52,839 nt of DNA from Lachnospiraceae bacterium (GTDB taxonomy: Bacteria > Bacillota > Clostridia > Lachnospirales > Lachnospiraceae). The stretch is taken from contig SVEA01000034.1 in NCBI GenBank assembly GCA_015057615.1, forward strand, positions 1-52,839, given 5' to 3'. This document shows, one piece after another, positions 24,824 through 33,283 of the stretch; position 1 is the stretch's first letter; every line of letters starts with the position of its first letter. Both the position numbers and the translations under genes were made by a program. The notes under the pieces were generated by a model. The model ran no database searches and was not told where the DNA came from. It saw only the letters and a list, made by a program, of their open reading frames with translations.

Positions 24824-26920
24824 CTATTTCTTATAGTTTTTTGCAGCCTCCTGAAAAACTCTCGTAAGTGCTGCCTGATTATTTAGCATTTTAACGCCTT
24901 GCACTCTTCTTGCAACGAAGCCTTCTAATTTTTCGGTATATTCCTCTTTCGTAATCTGCCCCTCTGCCACATAGGTCAGCCCTTTTTCCCAGCTAGCGGT
25001 CAATTCTGCGTTCAGAAGAGATTTTATGGAGGCATCCACCACTTCAAAGATCAATTCTCCCAATAGGGTCGGTGTGATGATTTGTGTCTTTTTATTTAAG
25101 CTCAGATAATCAATCTTAACTAATTTATTCAAGATTTCGGCTCTTGTAGCACTGGTTCCAATGCCACTGCCTTTTATATGCGCCCGAAGCTCCTCATCTT
25201 CAATCAACTGTCCCGCATTTTCCATGGCAAGAATCAGGGAACCAGAATTATATCTCTTCGGCGGTGTGGTTTCCCCTTCCTTAATGGTAAGAGCATTGAC
25301 TGGGAGCATTTTTCCTTTCCGAAGGCTCATAAGTGCCGTCAGTAATGCCTGATCGGAGTTTTCCTCGGAATCCTCCTCATTTTCCGACGTTTCTTTCTCC
25401 TCCGGTGTGTTCCCCCCCTTCGGTGAATTCGATGCCTTCACGCTGGAGTTTAGCACCTTAAAATAACCTTCCTTCTCTAACATACGAAGGGAGGTAAAGA
25501 AGCTCTCCCCGCCGATTTTAACGGTAACTCCGACCCGTCGATATTCTGCTGCCGGGAAGAAAATACATAGAAAGCGCCTTACAATCGCTTCGTAAACGCG
25601 TATCGCGGTATGGGAGAGGGAGCGTAGATTATTCAGTCCCTGTCCGGTCGGTACAATGGCATAGTGGTCGGTGATCTGGGCATCATTGACATACCTGGTC
25701 TTTGCGATTTCCTTATAGGAACCTGTCTCCAAGATCTCGGTGGCATAATCTCTTACATGGTTTAGCCCCTGTAAGCCTTTGATGTTTTTCCCAATTTCTT
25801 TTGCTACTGCCGTGGACAGAACTCTGGCATCGGTTCTCGGGTAGGTCACCATCTTCTTCTCATACAGCTCCTGTGTAATTTTCAGAGTTTCATCCGGGCT
25901 GATTTTAAAATTCTTGGAGCATTCGTTCTGAAGCTCGGCAAGGTTAAAAAGCAACGGCGGATTCTTCTTCTCCTTTTTCTTATCAACCTGAACGACTTCC
26001 GCCAGCAGCTGTGGCTTATCAGCACTGGTCTCCTGCTTCTCCCAGGTTCCGTCATCCGAAATAGCCGGAATTGTTCCAGCCAATTCTGAAATCAGATGCA
26101 GTGCCGAGGTCTTTTCCTGAAATCCGTTTTCCTTATACAATAAGGGAGAATTAAAATATTTCGAACCTTCGACTGCACGGAATTCCCCTGTAAATTCCTT
26201 CTCCTCCGCCTGAACCTGTGCCATCACGCGGAAGAAAGGAGTCTTTACAAAGTCACGAATTTCTCGCTCTCTGCGGACTACCATACCAAGGACGCAGGTC
26301 ATGACCCTGCCGACGGAAATTGCGGACCATTTCTTCGTACTTAAAAACCGTTGAATCCCATTTCCATATTTTAAGGTTAACGCACGGGAAAAGTTAATTC
26401 CCATAAGATAATCTTCCTGTGCACGAAGGTAAGCCGCATCGGCAAGAGGATCATAAGCAGACAGTGGTTTTGCTTCCCGTATACCTCTTAAAATCTCCTC
26501 CTCAGTCTGCGAATCGATCCAAACCCTTCTTTTCTCCTTCGTATCCGGCACCTTTGCTTCCTGATCCACCAGCCGGTATATGTATTCTCCTTCCCGACCG
26601 GAGTCGGTACAGACATAGATTCTATCCACATCTTCTCGATTAAGTAACTCTTTTACGATTGCAAATTGTTTCTTAACACTCGGAATAATTTCATAACGAT
26701 ACCTCTTCGGAAGAAATGGCAGGGTCGCCATACTCCATTTCTTTAAGGCCGGGTCATAGGCTTCCGGATAGCTCATGGTTACCAAATGTCCTACACACCA
26801 GGTAACGATTGCTTCCTCCGATTCAATATATCCATTCTGCCTTTTCCCCGAAATCTTAAGCGCTTTCGAAAACTCAGCTGCTACACTGGGTTTTTCAGCA
26901 ATATATAAACTCTTCGACAT
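24824..26920 (-). CDS. topB: DNA topoisomerase III
   Basis: 698 residues from the ATG that opens MSKSLYIAEKPSVA, the usual TopB N-terminus; eight further in-frame codons upstream lack a ribosome site. Type IA topoisomerase that relaxes and decatenates DNA. The TOPRIM domain is visible (YIAEKPSVA and, near residue 105, CTDSGREGEYIYR), and the catalytic tyrosine lies in VTYPRTDARVLS near 358. Residues about 500-550 hold a Glu/Ser-rich insertion. The C-terminus ends without zinc fingers. It is flanked by repeat-rich intergenic DNA rather than an operon. Confidence 0.95.
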   Translation of the reverse strand: MSKSLYIAEKPSVAAEFSKALKISGKRQNGYIESEEAIVTWCVGHLVTMSYPEAYDPALKKWSMATLPFLPKRYRYEIIPSVKKQFAIVKELLNREDVDRIYVCTDSGREGEYIYRLVDQEAKVPDTKEKRRVWIDSQTEEEILRGIREAKPLSAYDPLADAAYLRAQEDYLMGINFSRALTLKYGNGIQRFLSTKKWSAISVGRVMTCVLGMVVRREREIRDFVKTPFFRVMAQVQAEEKEFTGEFRAVEGSKYFNSPLLYKENGFQEKTSALHLISELAGTIPAISDDGTWEKQETSADKPQLLAEVVQVDKKKEKKNPPLLFNLAELQNECSKNFKISPDETLKITQELYEKKMVTYPRTDARVLSTAVAKEIGKNIKGLQGLNHVRDYATEILETGSYKEIAKTRYVNDAQITDHYAIVPTGQGLNNLRSLSHTAIRVYEAIVRRFLCIFFPAAEYRRVGVTVKIGGESFFTSLRMLEKEGYFKVLNSSVKASNSPKGGNTPEEKETSENEEDSEENSDQALLTALMSLRKGKMLPVNALTIKEGETTPPKRYNSGSLILAMENAGQLIEDEELRAHIKGSGIGTSATRAEILNKLVKIDYLSLNKKTQIITPTLLGELIFEVVDASIKSLLNAELTASWEKGLTYVAEGQITKEEYTEKLEGFVARRVQGVKMLNNQAALTRVFQEAAKNYKK

Positions 26921-26955
26921 TTCTTTCCAACTTTCCTGTGACATAACAATGATAT

Positions 26956-27241
26956 AAGTGTTAAAAGCTTTCCTAGATCGTCTTCATCAATTTGCACAAA
27001 TTAAGGAAAAACCGGGGTAATAGGAAACAATATTTTTAATTCCGCAACTGTTTGAAGTCGTTGGCACTTAAACCACGTATTTTGTGGTCTTATGTACCAT
27101 TACATACTTCAATCCAAGTACTGCGTTTTATGTAGTGCTTTTGAGAAACGGGTTGCGAATAAAATATGTTTCCTATTACTTATCAATGCATAAATTGCGC
27201 AAATTGATGAAGTTCGTTGTATAAATCAGCTTTTGGCACTT
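26956..27241. repeat. Family A element, copy A2
   Basis: Ends AAGTGTTAAAAGC and GCTTTTGGCACTT; inner arms CTTCATCAATTTGCACAAA versus CGCAAATTGATGAAG. The full core with apical hairpin AACCACGTATTTTGTGGTC is present. It begins 35 bp upstream of topB. Confidence 0.85.
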
Positions 27242-27377
27242 GAATCAACAATTACATGGTAAAGGAATATCGCCGGCAAAACGCGCTTCGAAATTGCGAT
27301 CCCATGTAATCCAAACCATTATATTCCGTAACAATAGTATACCCCATATCTTGAAAATGGACAAATAAAACTTTTTT

Positions 27378-27582
27378 GTTACTGGTCCACACATGGGCAA
27401 AGTCTATCCTATGATTTCGACAAATGATATCTGATAAGGAGTATTTGCATTCGTTGGTACTTTGGCTCCGTATTTTGGAGCCTTATGTACCGCTACGTAA
27501 TGCAACTAAGCGAAAGCGTCTCCGATTCGGATATATTTGACGAAATCATAACATGGTATACATGGTGGGTGTGAACAGCAAC
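27378..27582. mobile_element. Family B MITE, copy B2 (205 bp)
   Basis: Inverted ends GTTACTGGTCCACAC / GTGTGAACAGCAAC are flanked by a perfect 8-bp duplication ACTTTTTT (27370-27377 and 27583-27590). It is inverted relative to B1 and nearly identical to it. No open frame for a transposase exists inside. It sits about 160 bp upstream of the LUD gene. Confidence 0.9.
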
Positions 27583-27745
27583 ACTTTTTTACAGGAATAT
27601 TAAAAATTTTCTTATTCTTATTGAACATTACTGGGAATTCGTTTAAGATTAGGTTAGTATATCATTTACGCAATAAAGAAATACATTTCTGTGATTATTC
27701 AAAAGCCTCATTTCCTATGGAAAGAGGTCAAGGAGGAAAAGGATA

Positions 27746-28381
27746 ATGTCTGCGAAAAAGATGAATTATGAAAATCTTGCAAATGGCTTAATTGAGCGGT
27801 TTAACAAACGTGGTATCGAAGGATACTATTGTGAAAATGCAGAGGATGCACTCATCATGGCAAAGCGTTTTCTGACACCGGGTTGTTCCATCGCCTGGGG
27901 AGGCTCGCAAACCCTGGATGAAATTGGATTGCTGGATGAACTGCAATCATCCGACTATATACTGTATGACCGCAGCAGCGCGAAGACTCCTGAGGAAAGT
28001 TCCCTGATGTACAGTAAAATTGTAACTGCCGATTACTATTTCATGAGCTCGAATGCTATTTCCCTGGACGGTCAGCTGATTAATATCGACGGTCATGGCA
28101 ATCGCGTTGCCTGCCTGATTGCAGGACCGAAAAATGTGATCCTTATTGCAGGGATGAATAAAATTGTAACCGATGTAAATACTGGCGTAGAACGAATTCG
28201 TAATATTGCCGCTCCGCCAAATGCCGTTCGGCTTGGGAAGAAAACTCCATGTTCTGAATTAGGCAGGTGCGGAAATTGTCTTGTAGAGGATTGTATCTGT
28301 TGTGAAATCGTTATTACCAGAAAATCAAGGATACCTGGCAGGATCAAGGTAATTCTGGTTGGCGAAGAACTTGGATATTAA
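27746..28381 (+). CDS. LUD domain protein (lactate-utilisation LutC/B-like)
   Basis: 211 residues; AAGGAGG precedes ATG 27746. The whole protein matches the LUD (DUF162) fold: GCSIAWGGSQTLDEIGLLDE is the phosphate-binding-like loop, followed by DYYFMSSNAISLDGQLINID and GPKNVILIAGMNKIV. C-terminal cysteines occur in PCSELGRCGNCLVEDCICC, a cluster that could bind metal. LUD proteins in lut operons act in lactate oxidation, but stand-alone versions in anaerobes are of unknown role. No lut partners are present here. Confidence 0.9.
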   Translation: MSAKKMNYENLANGLIERFNKRGIEGYYCENAEDALIMAKRFLTPGCSIAWGGSQTLDEIGLLDELQSSDYILYDRSSAKTPEESSLMYSKIVTADYYFMSSNAISLDGQLINIDGHGNRVACLIAGPKNVILIAGMNKIVTDVNTGVERIRNIAAPPNAVRLGKKTPCSELGRCGNCLVEDCICCEIVITRKSRIPGRIKVILVGEELGY

Positions 28382-28417
28382 TTTCTATTTCACAGGACCG
28401 CAGAATAAAATGAATCA

Positions 28418-28509
28418 GATATAATAAAATGGAATGAGGAAATGCAAGTTTACTTGTAATCTCCGAGTGGAATGCCAAGATCATGAGCAAGTTTTTTGTT
28501 CATGATGAT
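28418..28509 (+). repeat. Family D unit D2 (type 2)
   Basis: GGAATGAGGAAATGCAAG...CTTGTAATCTCCGAGTGG followed by the ATCATGAGC/GTTCATGAT hairpin. Stem changes are compensated by wobble pairs. It is separated from unit D3 by element A3. Confidence 0.8.
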
Positions 28510-28801
28510 ATGAATGACAAAAGCCTTCCTAACAAATCGTCTTCATCAATTAGCACAATCAAGGTAAAACTTAAGTAATAGGAAACAATATTTTAATTCG
28601 CAACTGTTTAAAGTCGCTGGCACTTAGGTCACGTGTTTTGTGGTCTTATATACCATTACGTACTTCAATCCAAGTAATGTGTTTTATGCAGTGCTTTATG
28701 AGACCATGTGTTGCGAATGAAATATATTTCCTATTACTTATCAACACATAGACTGTGCAAATTGACGAAGTCAAGTTTATAAATCGGCTTTAGTCACTCA
28801 T
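28510..28801. repeat. Family A element, copy A3, inserted between family D units
   Basis: Ends ATGAATGACAAAAGCC and GGCTTTAGTCACTCAT. It carries the full core with apical hairpin (GGTCACGTGTTTTGTGGTC). TCATGAT-like sequence borders both sides, as expected if it entered a D array and duplicated a short target. Confidence 0.8.
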
Positions 28802-28803
28802 GT

Positions 28804-28902
28804 CTCATGATATAATAACGGCGTAGTGAGCATATGCGAGCTTGCTTGTGATATGCGATCGGAGCCAAAGATCATGAACAGCTTTTTGTTCATGATATAA
28901 TA
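28804..28902 (+). repeat. Family D unit D3 (type 1)
   Basis: CGTAGTGAGCATATGCGAG, its pairing arm and GATCGGAGCC, then ATCATGAAC/GTTCATGAT. Extended -10-like TGATATAAT occurs at 28808-28816 and 28893-28901; the latter is positioned to drive the small gene at 28926. Confidence 0.8.
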
Positions 28903-28925
28903 AAAATAGAAAGAAGGTTTGAATT

Positions 28926-29099
28926 ATGCTAAAGGATTGTTGTTCATCAAAGGATACCGGATCTTCGGTAACCGTTAAAGTTGATGTAACCAAGATTGTG
29001 CGATATGTCTGTGTCTCCGCTATTTTCATCGTTGGTATTATCTTTGGTACCAGATGTTATCACCAGATACTGGATAATAACCACTCTATGAGAAAATAA
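28926..29099 (+). CDS. 57-residue single-pass membrane protein
   Basis: ATG 28926 has AGAAGG eight bases upstream. The protein begins MLKDCCSSKDTGSSV and continues with a helix rich in V, I, C and F (VRYVCVSAIFIVGIIFG) near residues 25-43, then a short polar tail ending HSMRK. Topology would be a single membrane span with a cysteine pair at the N-terminus. A perfect intrinsic terminator follows, so this is an independent unit. Family not recognised. Confidence 0.7.
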   Translation: MLKDCCSSKDTGSSVTVKVDVTKIVRYVCVSAIFIVGIIFGTRCYHQILDNNHSMRK

Positions 29100-29110
29100 C
29101 GAATACCATT

Positions 29111-29146
29111 AACAGCCCTTGTCATCCATTGAGAGGGCTGTTTTTT
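29111..29146 (+). terminator. Intrinsic terminator
   Basis: AACAGCCCT (29111-29119) and AGGGCTGTT (29134-29142) form a perfect 9-bp stem followed by TTTTTT, directly after the 57-residue gene. Confidence 0.9.
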
Positions 29147-29147
29147 C

Positions 29148-29512
29148 CCCGTTGAAAGTAATCTTCACCGGGTTTTTAATTTTCCTTATTTAACAAACAG
29201 CGTTCATAAATTTTATTCTTCTTCTTGGTTTAGAGTAAAGGAAATCCTTTGCAGTTTACTATTTTTATCACTTCAGGACACACAATTGGAGATAACTGCA
29301 TTTCACCAGTCGGAAGCAGTCGTTCACTGAGTTCTACACTTTCGCCGATTTACAAATGCAATTATATCCGGAGCCGGCATATATTTTTATTGAGGACTTT
29401 TATTGAAGCGAAAAAGAGAAAGAATTTTGAATTCTTTCTCTCGCAAAGTTTGTGTCTGCGTATCATCCGCAAACTAGATGATGCGCAAAGATGCGCAGAA
29501 ATGAGGGAAATT
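29148..29512. other. Leader region of the DUF6774 gene
   Basis: No convincing gene. A perfect 12-bp inverted repeat with a 3-nt loop, AGAGAAAGAATT / AATTCTTTCTCT, lies at 29415-29441. The upstream extension of the downstream frame crosses this hairpin and lacks coding character. Confidence 0.5.
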
Positions 29513-29740
29513 ATGAAATCATGTGAACTTGTTACCTTTATTACCGCAGCAGCCTGTAAAATCTATGAATGCTTCCCCACGGAAGAAGTATCTTTGCTGG
29601 CTGCGGCATTTACGCAGTTAGGAGATACCTTAACGACGCTTGTTGTCCACGAAGAGGTATGTGATACAAAAACGGAGGCTGCCACCGACGATACAAGCAA
29701 TCAAGGCGAATCGGCAACCCAATTTACTAATTATAAATAA
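29513..29740 (+). CDS. DUF6774 small protein
   Basis: 75 residues from ATG 29513, chosen because GAGGG lies five bases upstream. The body (CELVTFITAAACKIYECFPT then LLAAAFTQLGDTLTTLVVHE) matches the DUF6774 family of Lachnospiraceae-type anaerobes. Members are short, with a hydrophobic helix followed by a FTQLGDTL motif. The C-terminus is polar and Thr/Asn-rich. Function unknown. It has its own strong terminator downstream. Confidence 0.8.
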   Translation: MKSCELVTFITAAACKIYECFPTEEVSLLAAAFTQLGDTLTTLVVHEEVCDTKTEAATDDTSNQGESATQFTNYK

Positions 29741-29842
29741 AGAGGGTTTTCACAACGGGAAAATCATGGTCTTCCAATCGAAAGAGCTTTGGAATGTACG
29801 CTACTTAAATTTCATATGGAACTTATCATCCATAATTTATAA

Positions 29843-29906
29843 GGAAGCGGATTCCAGTAGGGAACATATAAATTACCTTCCCTGCCGGAATTCGCTTCCT
29901 TTTTTT
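29843..29906 (+). terminator. Intrinsic terminator after the DUF6774 gene
   Basis: GGAAGCGGATTCC... pairs with ...GGAATTCGCTTCC in a long imperfect stem ending at 29899, followed by seven T. An inner AGGGAA/TTCCCT stem adds stability. Confidence 0.85.
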
Positions 29907-29951
29907 GCGTGGTTCTTATTTCGCAGCAACCTAATTAATCTCAATTCTAAA

Positions 29952-30009
29952 TAGCAAATCGTCTTCTTCCGTTTGTACAAGATAAAGGAATACTTTCGTA
30001 ATAGGAAAC
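29952..30009. repeat. Family A half-element (fragment)
   Basis: AGCAAATCGTCTTCTTCCG, TTTGTACAA and TAATAGGAAAC match one arm of family A. Core and second arm are missing. It lies 18 bp downstream of the glyA stop. Confidence 0.6.
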
Positions 30010-30027
30010 CCCTGATTCTAATATTTT

Positions 30028-31269
30028 TTATTCATACAAAGGATATTTCTCTGTTAAGGATTTCACAAGCTCCATTGCCTTGCTCTTATTCGCATCTACA
30101 TCCTTAATCAGAAGATAGATCGCCTCTGCAAGAACATCCATATCTTCTGCCTTCATTCCTCTTGTTGTGATCGCAGCCGTTCCAAGCCGGATACCGCTGG
30201 TAACATTCGGGGAAGTTGGATCATTCGGAACCGTGTTTTTATTACAGGTAATCTTTGCTGCATCTAACAATTTCTCCGCATCCTTACCGGTAACCCCCAT
30301 ATTCTGAAGATCAACTAACATCAGATGATTGTCCGTTCCACCCGATACAAGATCAAAGCCCCGTTTCGTCAGCCCTTTTGCCAGAGCCTGTGCATTTTCT
30401 ATGATTCTTCCCGCATATTCCTTAAAGCTTGGATCCAGCGCTTCTTTTAAGCATACCGCTTTTGCTGCAATCACATGCATCAACGGACCGCCCTGGATTC
30501 CTGGGAATATTGCCTTGTTAAGCTTGTGTTCCTTAGCAAATTCCTCACTGGAAAGGATCATACCACCTCTTGGTCCTCGTAAGGTTTTATGGGTGGTGGT
30601 TGTTGTAACATGGGCATACGGGATTGGGCTCTCATGATAGCCTGCCGCTACCAAACCCGCAATATGCGCCATATCGACCATCAGATAAGCACCCACTTCA
30701 TCTGCGATTTCCCTAAATCTCTTAAAATCTATCTTTCTGGCATAAGCACTTGCGCCTGCAATAATTAATTTCGGCTTACATTCCTTTGCAATTCTTCTTA
30801 CCTCGTCATAGTCAATAAATCCTTGCTCGTCCACTCCATAAGGAACCGGTTTATAATAAGTTCCGCTCATATTTACTTTGCTTCCATGGGTCAGATGTCC
30901 GCCGTGATCCAGGTTCATTCCCATAAAAGTATCGCCCGGCTGAAGTAATGCAAAGAAGACTGCCATATTCGCCTGCGCACCGGAATGTGGTTGAACATTC
31001 GCATAGGTACAGCCGAATAACTTCTTGGCTCTTTCAATTGCAAGCGTCTCAACAATATCTACATACTCACAACCTCCGTAGTATCGCTTACCGGGATACC
31101 CTTCTGCATACTTATTCGTAAGCTGGCTCCCCATCGCTGCCATAACTGCCGGACTTACAAAATTCTCAGAAGCGATCAATTCAATATGATCCTTCTGTCT
31201 TCCGATTTCCTTGGTAATTGCATCTGCAATTTCCGGGTCACTTGTTTTTAAAATTTCAAATGAGTACAT
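30028..31269 (-). CDS. glyA: Serine hydroxymethyltransferase
   Basis: 413 residues from ATG 31269 (AAAGGA upstream); an extension to 31305 lacks a ribosome site. PLP enzyme converting serine and tetrahydrofolate to glycine and methylene-THF. Signature segments are [32 protein letters not shown] and the PLP-lysine site [15 protein letters not shown] near residue 226. It connects metabolically with the glycine cleavage genes at the right of the window. It is monocistronic, with repeat clusters on both sides. Confidence 0.97.
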   Translation of the reverse strand: MYSFEILKTSDPEIADAITKEIGRQKDHIELIASENFVSPAVMAAMGSQLTNKYAEGYPGKRYYGGCEYVDIVETLAIERAKKLFGCTYANVQPHSGAQANMAVFFALLQPGDTFMGMNLDHGGHLTHGSKVNMSGTYYKPVPYGVDEQGFIDYDEVRRIAKECKPKLIIAGASAYARKIDFKRFREIADEVGAYLMVDMAHIAGLVAAGYHESPIPYAHVTTTTTHKTLRGPRGGMILSSEEFAKEHKLNKAIFPGIQGGPLMHVIAAKAVCLKEALDPSFKEYAGRIIENAQALAKGLTKRGFDLVSGGTDNHLMLVDLQNMGVTGKDAEKLLDAAKITCNKNTVPNDPTSPNVTSGIRLGTAAITTRGMKAEDMDVLAEAIYLLIKDVDANKSKAMELVKSLTEKYPLYE

Positions 31270-31313
31270 GCTTTCAAATCCTTTCCGGTTTATTCTATAT
31301 GCCATTTAGATAC

Positions 31314-31354
31314 GAGAGTTAAAAACCTTCCTAACAAATCGGCTTTTAACCCTC
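31314..31354. repeat. Minimal family A derivative
   Basis: GAGAGTTAAAAACC and GGCTTTTAACCCTC form a near-perfect inverted repeat around TTCCTAACAAATC, the subterminal family A sequence. All internal sequence is missing. Confidence 0.6.
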
Positions 31355-31363
31355 AAATCATTT

Positions 31364-31545
31364 AGTAGCAAAGAGCTTGCCTTGGCAAACTCTCGCACCG
31401 AGCGCGTTCTGCCGCAGGCAGATAAATACCTTACGAATACATGTTTCAAGTATTCGTTACGTGCTGAGTGCGTTATCCCAATGCGAACTATGTTCGCATG
31501 GAGGTTTTTTTATCGTATAGGATGCAATTTCCTATACGATAAAAA
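31364..31545. repeat. Family E structured repeat, copy E2
   Basis: It shares TTGCCTTGGCAAACTCTCGC, CGAGCGCGTTCTGCCGCAGG and the terminal TCGTATAGGA/TCCTATACGA hairpin with E1. It has extra hairpins ACGAATACATG.../AAGTATTCGT and ATGCGAAC/GTTCGCAT in the middle. Confidence 0.75.
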
Positions 31546-31677
31546 GCGATAAAACATTCATCAAACTTGTCCCAAAGCTAACTGCTCTCCCGTAGCATTA
31601 CTTCTCGTCTGATACGCAGATTATATCATATTTCAATTCACATCCCCGCGTAGGGGATGGCAACCTTTATAATTGTA

Positions 31678-31942
31678 GTATATCATGGAACAAAAATAGT
31701 TCATGATCATCTTATTACTCCACTCGAAATTGCAAGTAAACTTGCATATTCTCTACGCTTTTATTGTATCATGAGTAAAGAACACTCATGATCTTTGGCT
31801 CCGATCGCATATTGCAAGCAAGCTTGCGTATGCTCACTACGCCTTCATTATATCATGAACAAAGAACATGTTCATGATCTAGGCACTCCACTCGGAAATT
31901 GCAAGCAAGCTTGCATTTCCTCATTCCGTTTTTATTGTATCA
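31678..31942 (-). repeat. Family D array D4 (three units)
   Basis: On the minus strand the units run type 2, type 1, then a diverged type 2. The second terminal hairpin is ATCATGAGT/ACTCATGAT instead of ATCATGAAC/GTTCATGAT, a double compensatory change. TGATATAAT lies between the first two units (31855-31847). Confidence 0.85.
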
Positions 31943-32087
31943 CATTATGAAAACTTATGGAAGAATAGTTATAACCTAGAATGAAAGATTATTCATTACA
32001 TTCTCTAATACAAATGGCTGGTTTTTATAATAAATGGCTCAAGAACCGGCGCAAAGAGATACCAATTCCTGAACCATTCCTATCACC

Positions 32088-32579
32088 TTACATATGTTCC
32101 GGTCCAAATCCCAGCGGTAGTAATTCCTCCAGAAAATACAGCATATAATCATTCTCTGATTTTGCCAGGATTACCAGAAAGCTCTTAGGATCAACAAACT
32201 CCCGTATCACCTGCCGGCATACACCGCAGGGCGGCGTATAATCGGTAAGAATTCCTTCCTTCCCGCCAACGATTGCAATCGCTGCAAAGTTTCGCTCTCC
32301 TTCGCTTACCGCCTTAAAAAACGCCGTACGCTCGGCACAATTTGTCGGTGTAAATGAGGCATTCTCAATGTTACAGCCGGTATAGGTCTTCTGGTTCTTC
32401 GTTAGCAGCGCTGCGCCGACTTGGAAATGGGAATACGGTGTATAAGCTTTCTCCATTGCAAGCATTGCGGAACGAATCAGATTTTTTACCACAGAACGAC
32501 TTACAATACTCTGCTTGCTTAACAGTTCTCCCTTTTGCTGAGGAATAAGGCTGGTTTTTTGCTCGCTGCTCTCCTGCAT
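32088..32579 (-). CDS. cdd: Cytidine deaminase
   Basis: 163 residues. It deaminates cytidine and deoxycytidine to uridine forms. Zinc-site motifs are NCAERTAFFKAV (the CAE catalytic Glu) and TPPCGVCRQVI. The N-terminal ~30 residues (QKTSLIPQQKGELLSKQS) exceed the usual ~130-residue form and look unstructured. ATG 32579 shares its A with the deoC stop (TAATG), favouring this start and coupled translation. It is the last gene of a deoxynucleoside catabolic operon. Confidence 0.94.
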   Translation of the reverse strand: MQESSEQKTSLIPQQKGELLSKQSIVSRSVVKNLIRSAMLAMEKAYTPYSHFQVGAALLTKNQKTYTGCNIENASFTPTNCAERTAFFKAVSEGERNFAAIAIVGGKEGILTDYTPPCGVCRQVIREFVDPKSFLVILAKSENDYMLYFLEELLPLGFGPEHM

Positions 32580-33250
32580 TATAAAACCTCCTTTGCTCCC
32601 TGCTCCTTTTTTGCCAGCTTCACAATACGGCTGGTTCCCAATCTGGAAGCGCCCAATTCAATAAACCTCTCCGCATCATCAAAAGATGAGATGCCGCCGG
32701 CTGCTTTGATCTTGACTCCCTTACCTACATGCTTTGCAAATAAAGCTACATCCTCAAAAGTTGCCCCGCCTTTCGAAAAGCCGGTAGAAGTCTTGATAAA
32801 ATCAGCTCCTGCTTTCGTTACGATTTCACACATTGCCATCTTCTCTTCCTCGGTAAGCAGGCAGGTCTCAATAATTACCTTAAGAACTTTATCCCCGCAT
32901 GCTTCCTTAAGCTGCTTTATTTCATTTTCGATCAAATCATAATGCCGATCCTTTAGATCACCGATATTAATGACCATATCGATTTCATCGGCTCCATTTT
33001 GAAGCGCATCCTTCGTTTCATATACTTTAACCGCCGTCGTATGATACCCATTGGGAAAACCAATTACGGTACAGACCGCCATTCTATCTTTCACATATTC
33101 CTTCCCTCGTTTTACATAGGATGGTGGGATACATACGGAGGCTGTCTGGTACGCGATTGCATCATCACAGATCTGCTTAATCTCCTCCCAGGTTGCTGTC
33201 TGCGCAAGTAAAGTATGGTCCACCTTCTCAAATATTTTCTTTCTATCCAT
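32579..33250 (-). CDS. deoC: Deoxyribose-phosphate aldolase
   Basis: About 223 residues from MDRKKIFEK at 33250; ATG 33262 or GTG 33265 would sit on top of the AAAGGTG ribosome site. Class I aldolase splitting 2-deoxyribose-5-phosphate into glyceraldehyde-3-phosphate and acetaldehyde. Visible features are [14 protein letters not shown], the [12 protein letters not shown] strand and the Schiff-base lysine in [16 protein letters not shown] near residue 153. It lies between deoD and cdd in one minus-strand operon and processes the sugar released by DeoD. Confidence 0.95.
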   Translation of the reverse strand: MDRKKIFEKVDHTLLAQTATWEEIKQICDDAIAYQTASVCIPPSYVKRGKEYVKDRMAVCTVIGFPNGYHTTAVKVYETKDALQNGADEIDMVINIGDLKDRHYDLIENEIKQLKEACGDKVLKVIIETCLLTEEEKMAMCEIVTKAGADFIKTSTGFSKGGATFEDVALFAKHVGKGVKIKAAGGISSFDDAERFIELGASRLGTSRIVKLAKKEQGAKEVL

Positions 33251-33283
33251 GAATCGATCCATCACCTTTCTAAAATACGAATA

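Noticed and set aside
13849-27582. Degenerate transposase in family B or A elements
   Set aside because: Elements are 200-320 bp, palindromic, and contain no frame resembling a transposase.
29249-29512. Longer DUF6774 protein (163 residues)
   Set aside because: The extension crosses a perfect hairpin, shows no family similarity and has no ribosome site; ATG 29513 does.
15401-31545. Family E as a simple rho-independent terminator
   Set aside because: The closing hairpin is preceded by T and followed by A, the wrong order for a terminator.
19201-31942. CRISPR array as explanation for the family D tandem units
   Set aside because: Units are about 85 nt, adjacent without unique spacers, and no cas gene is present.
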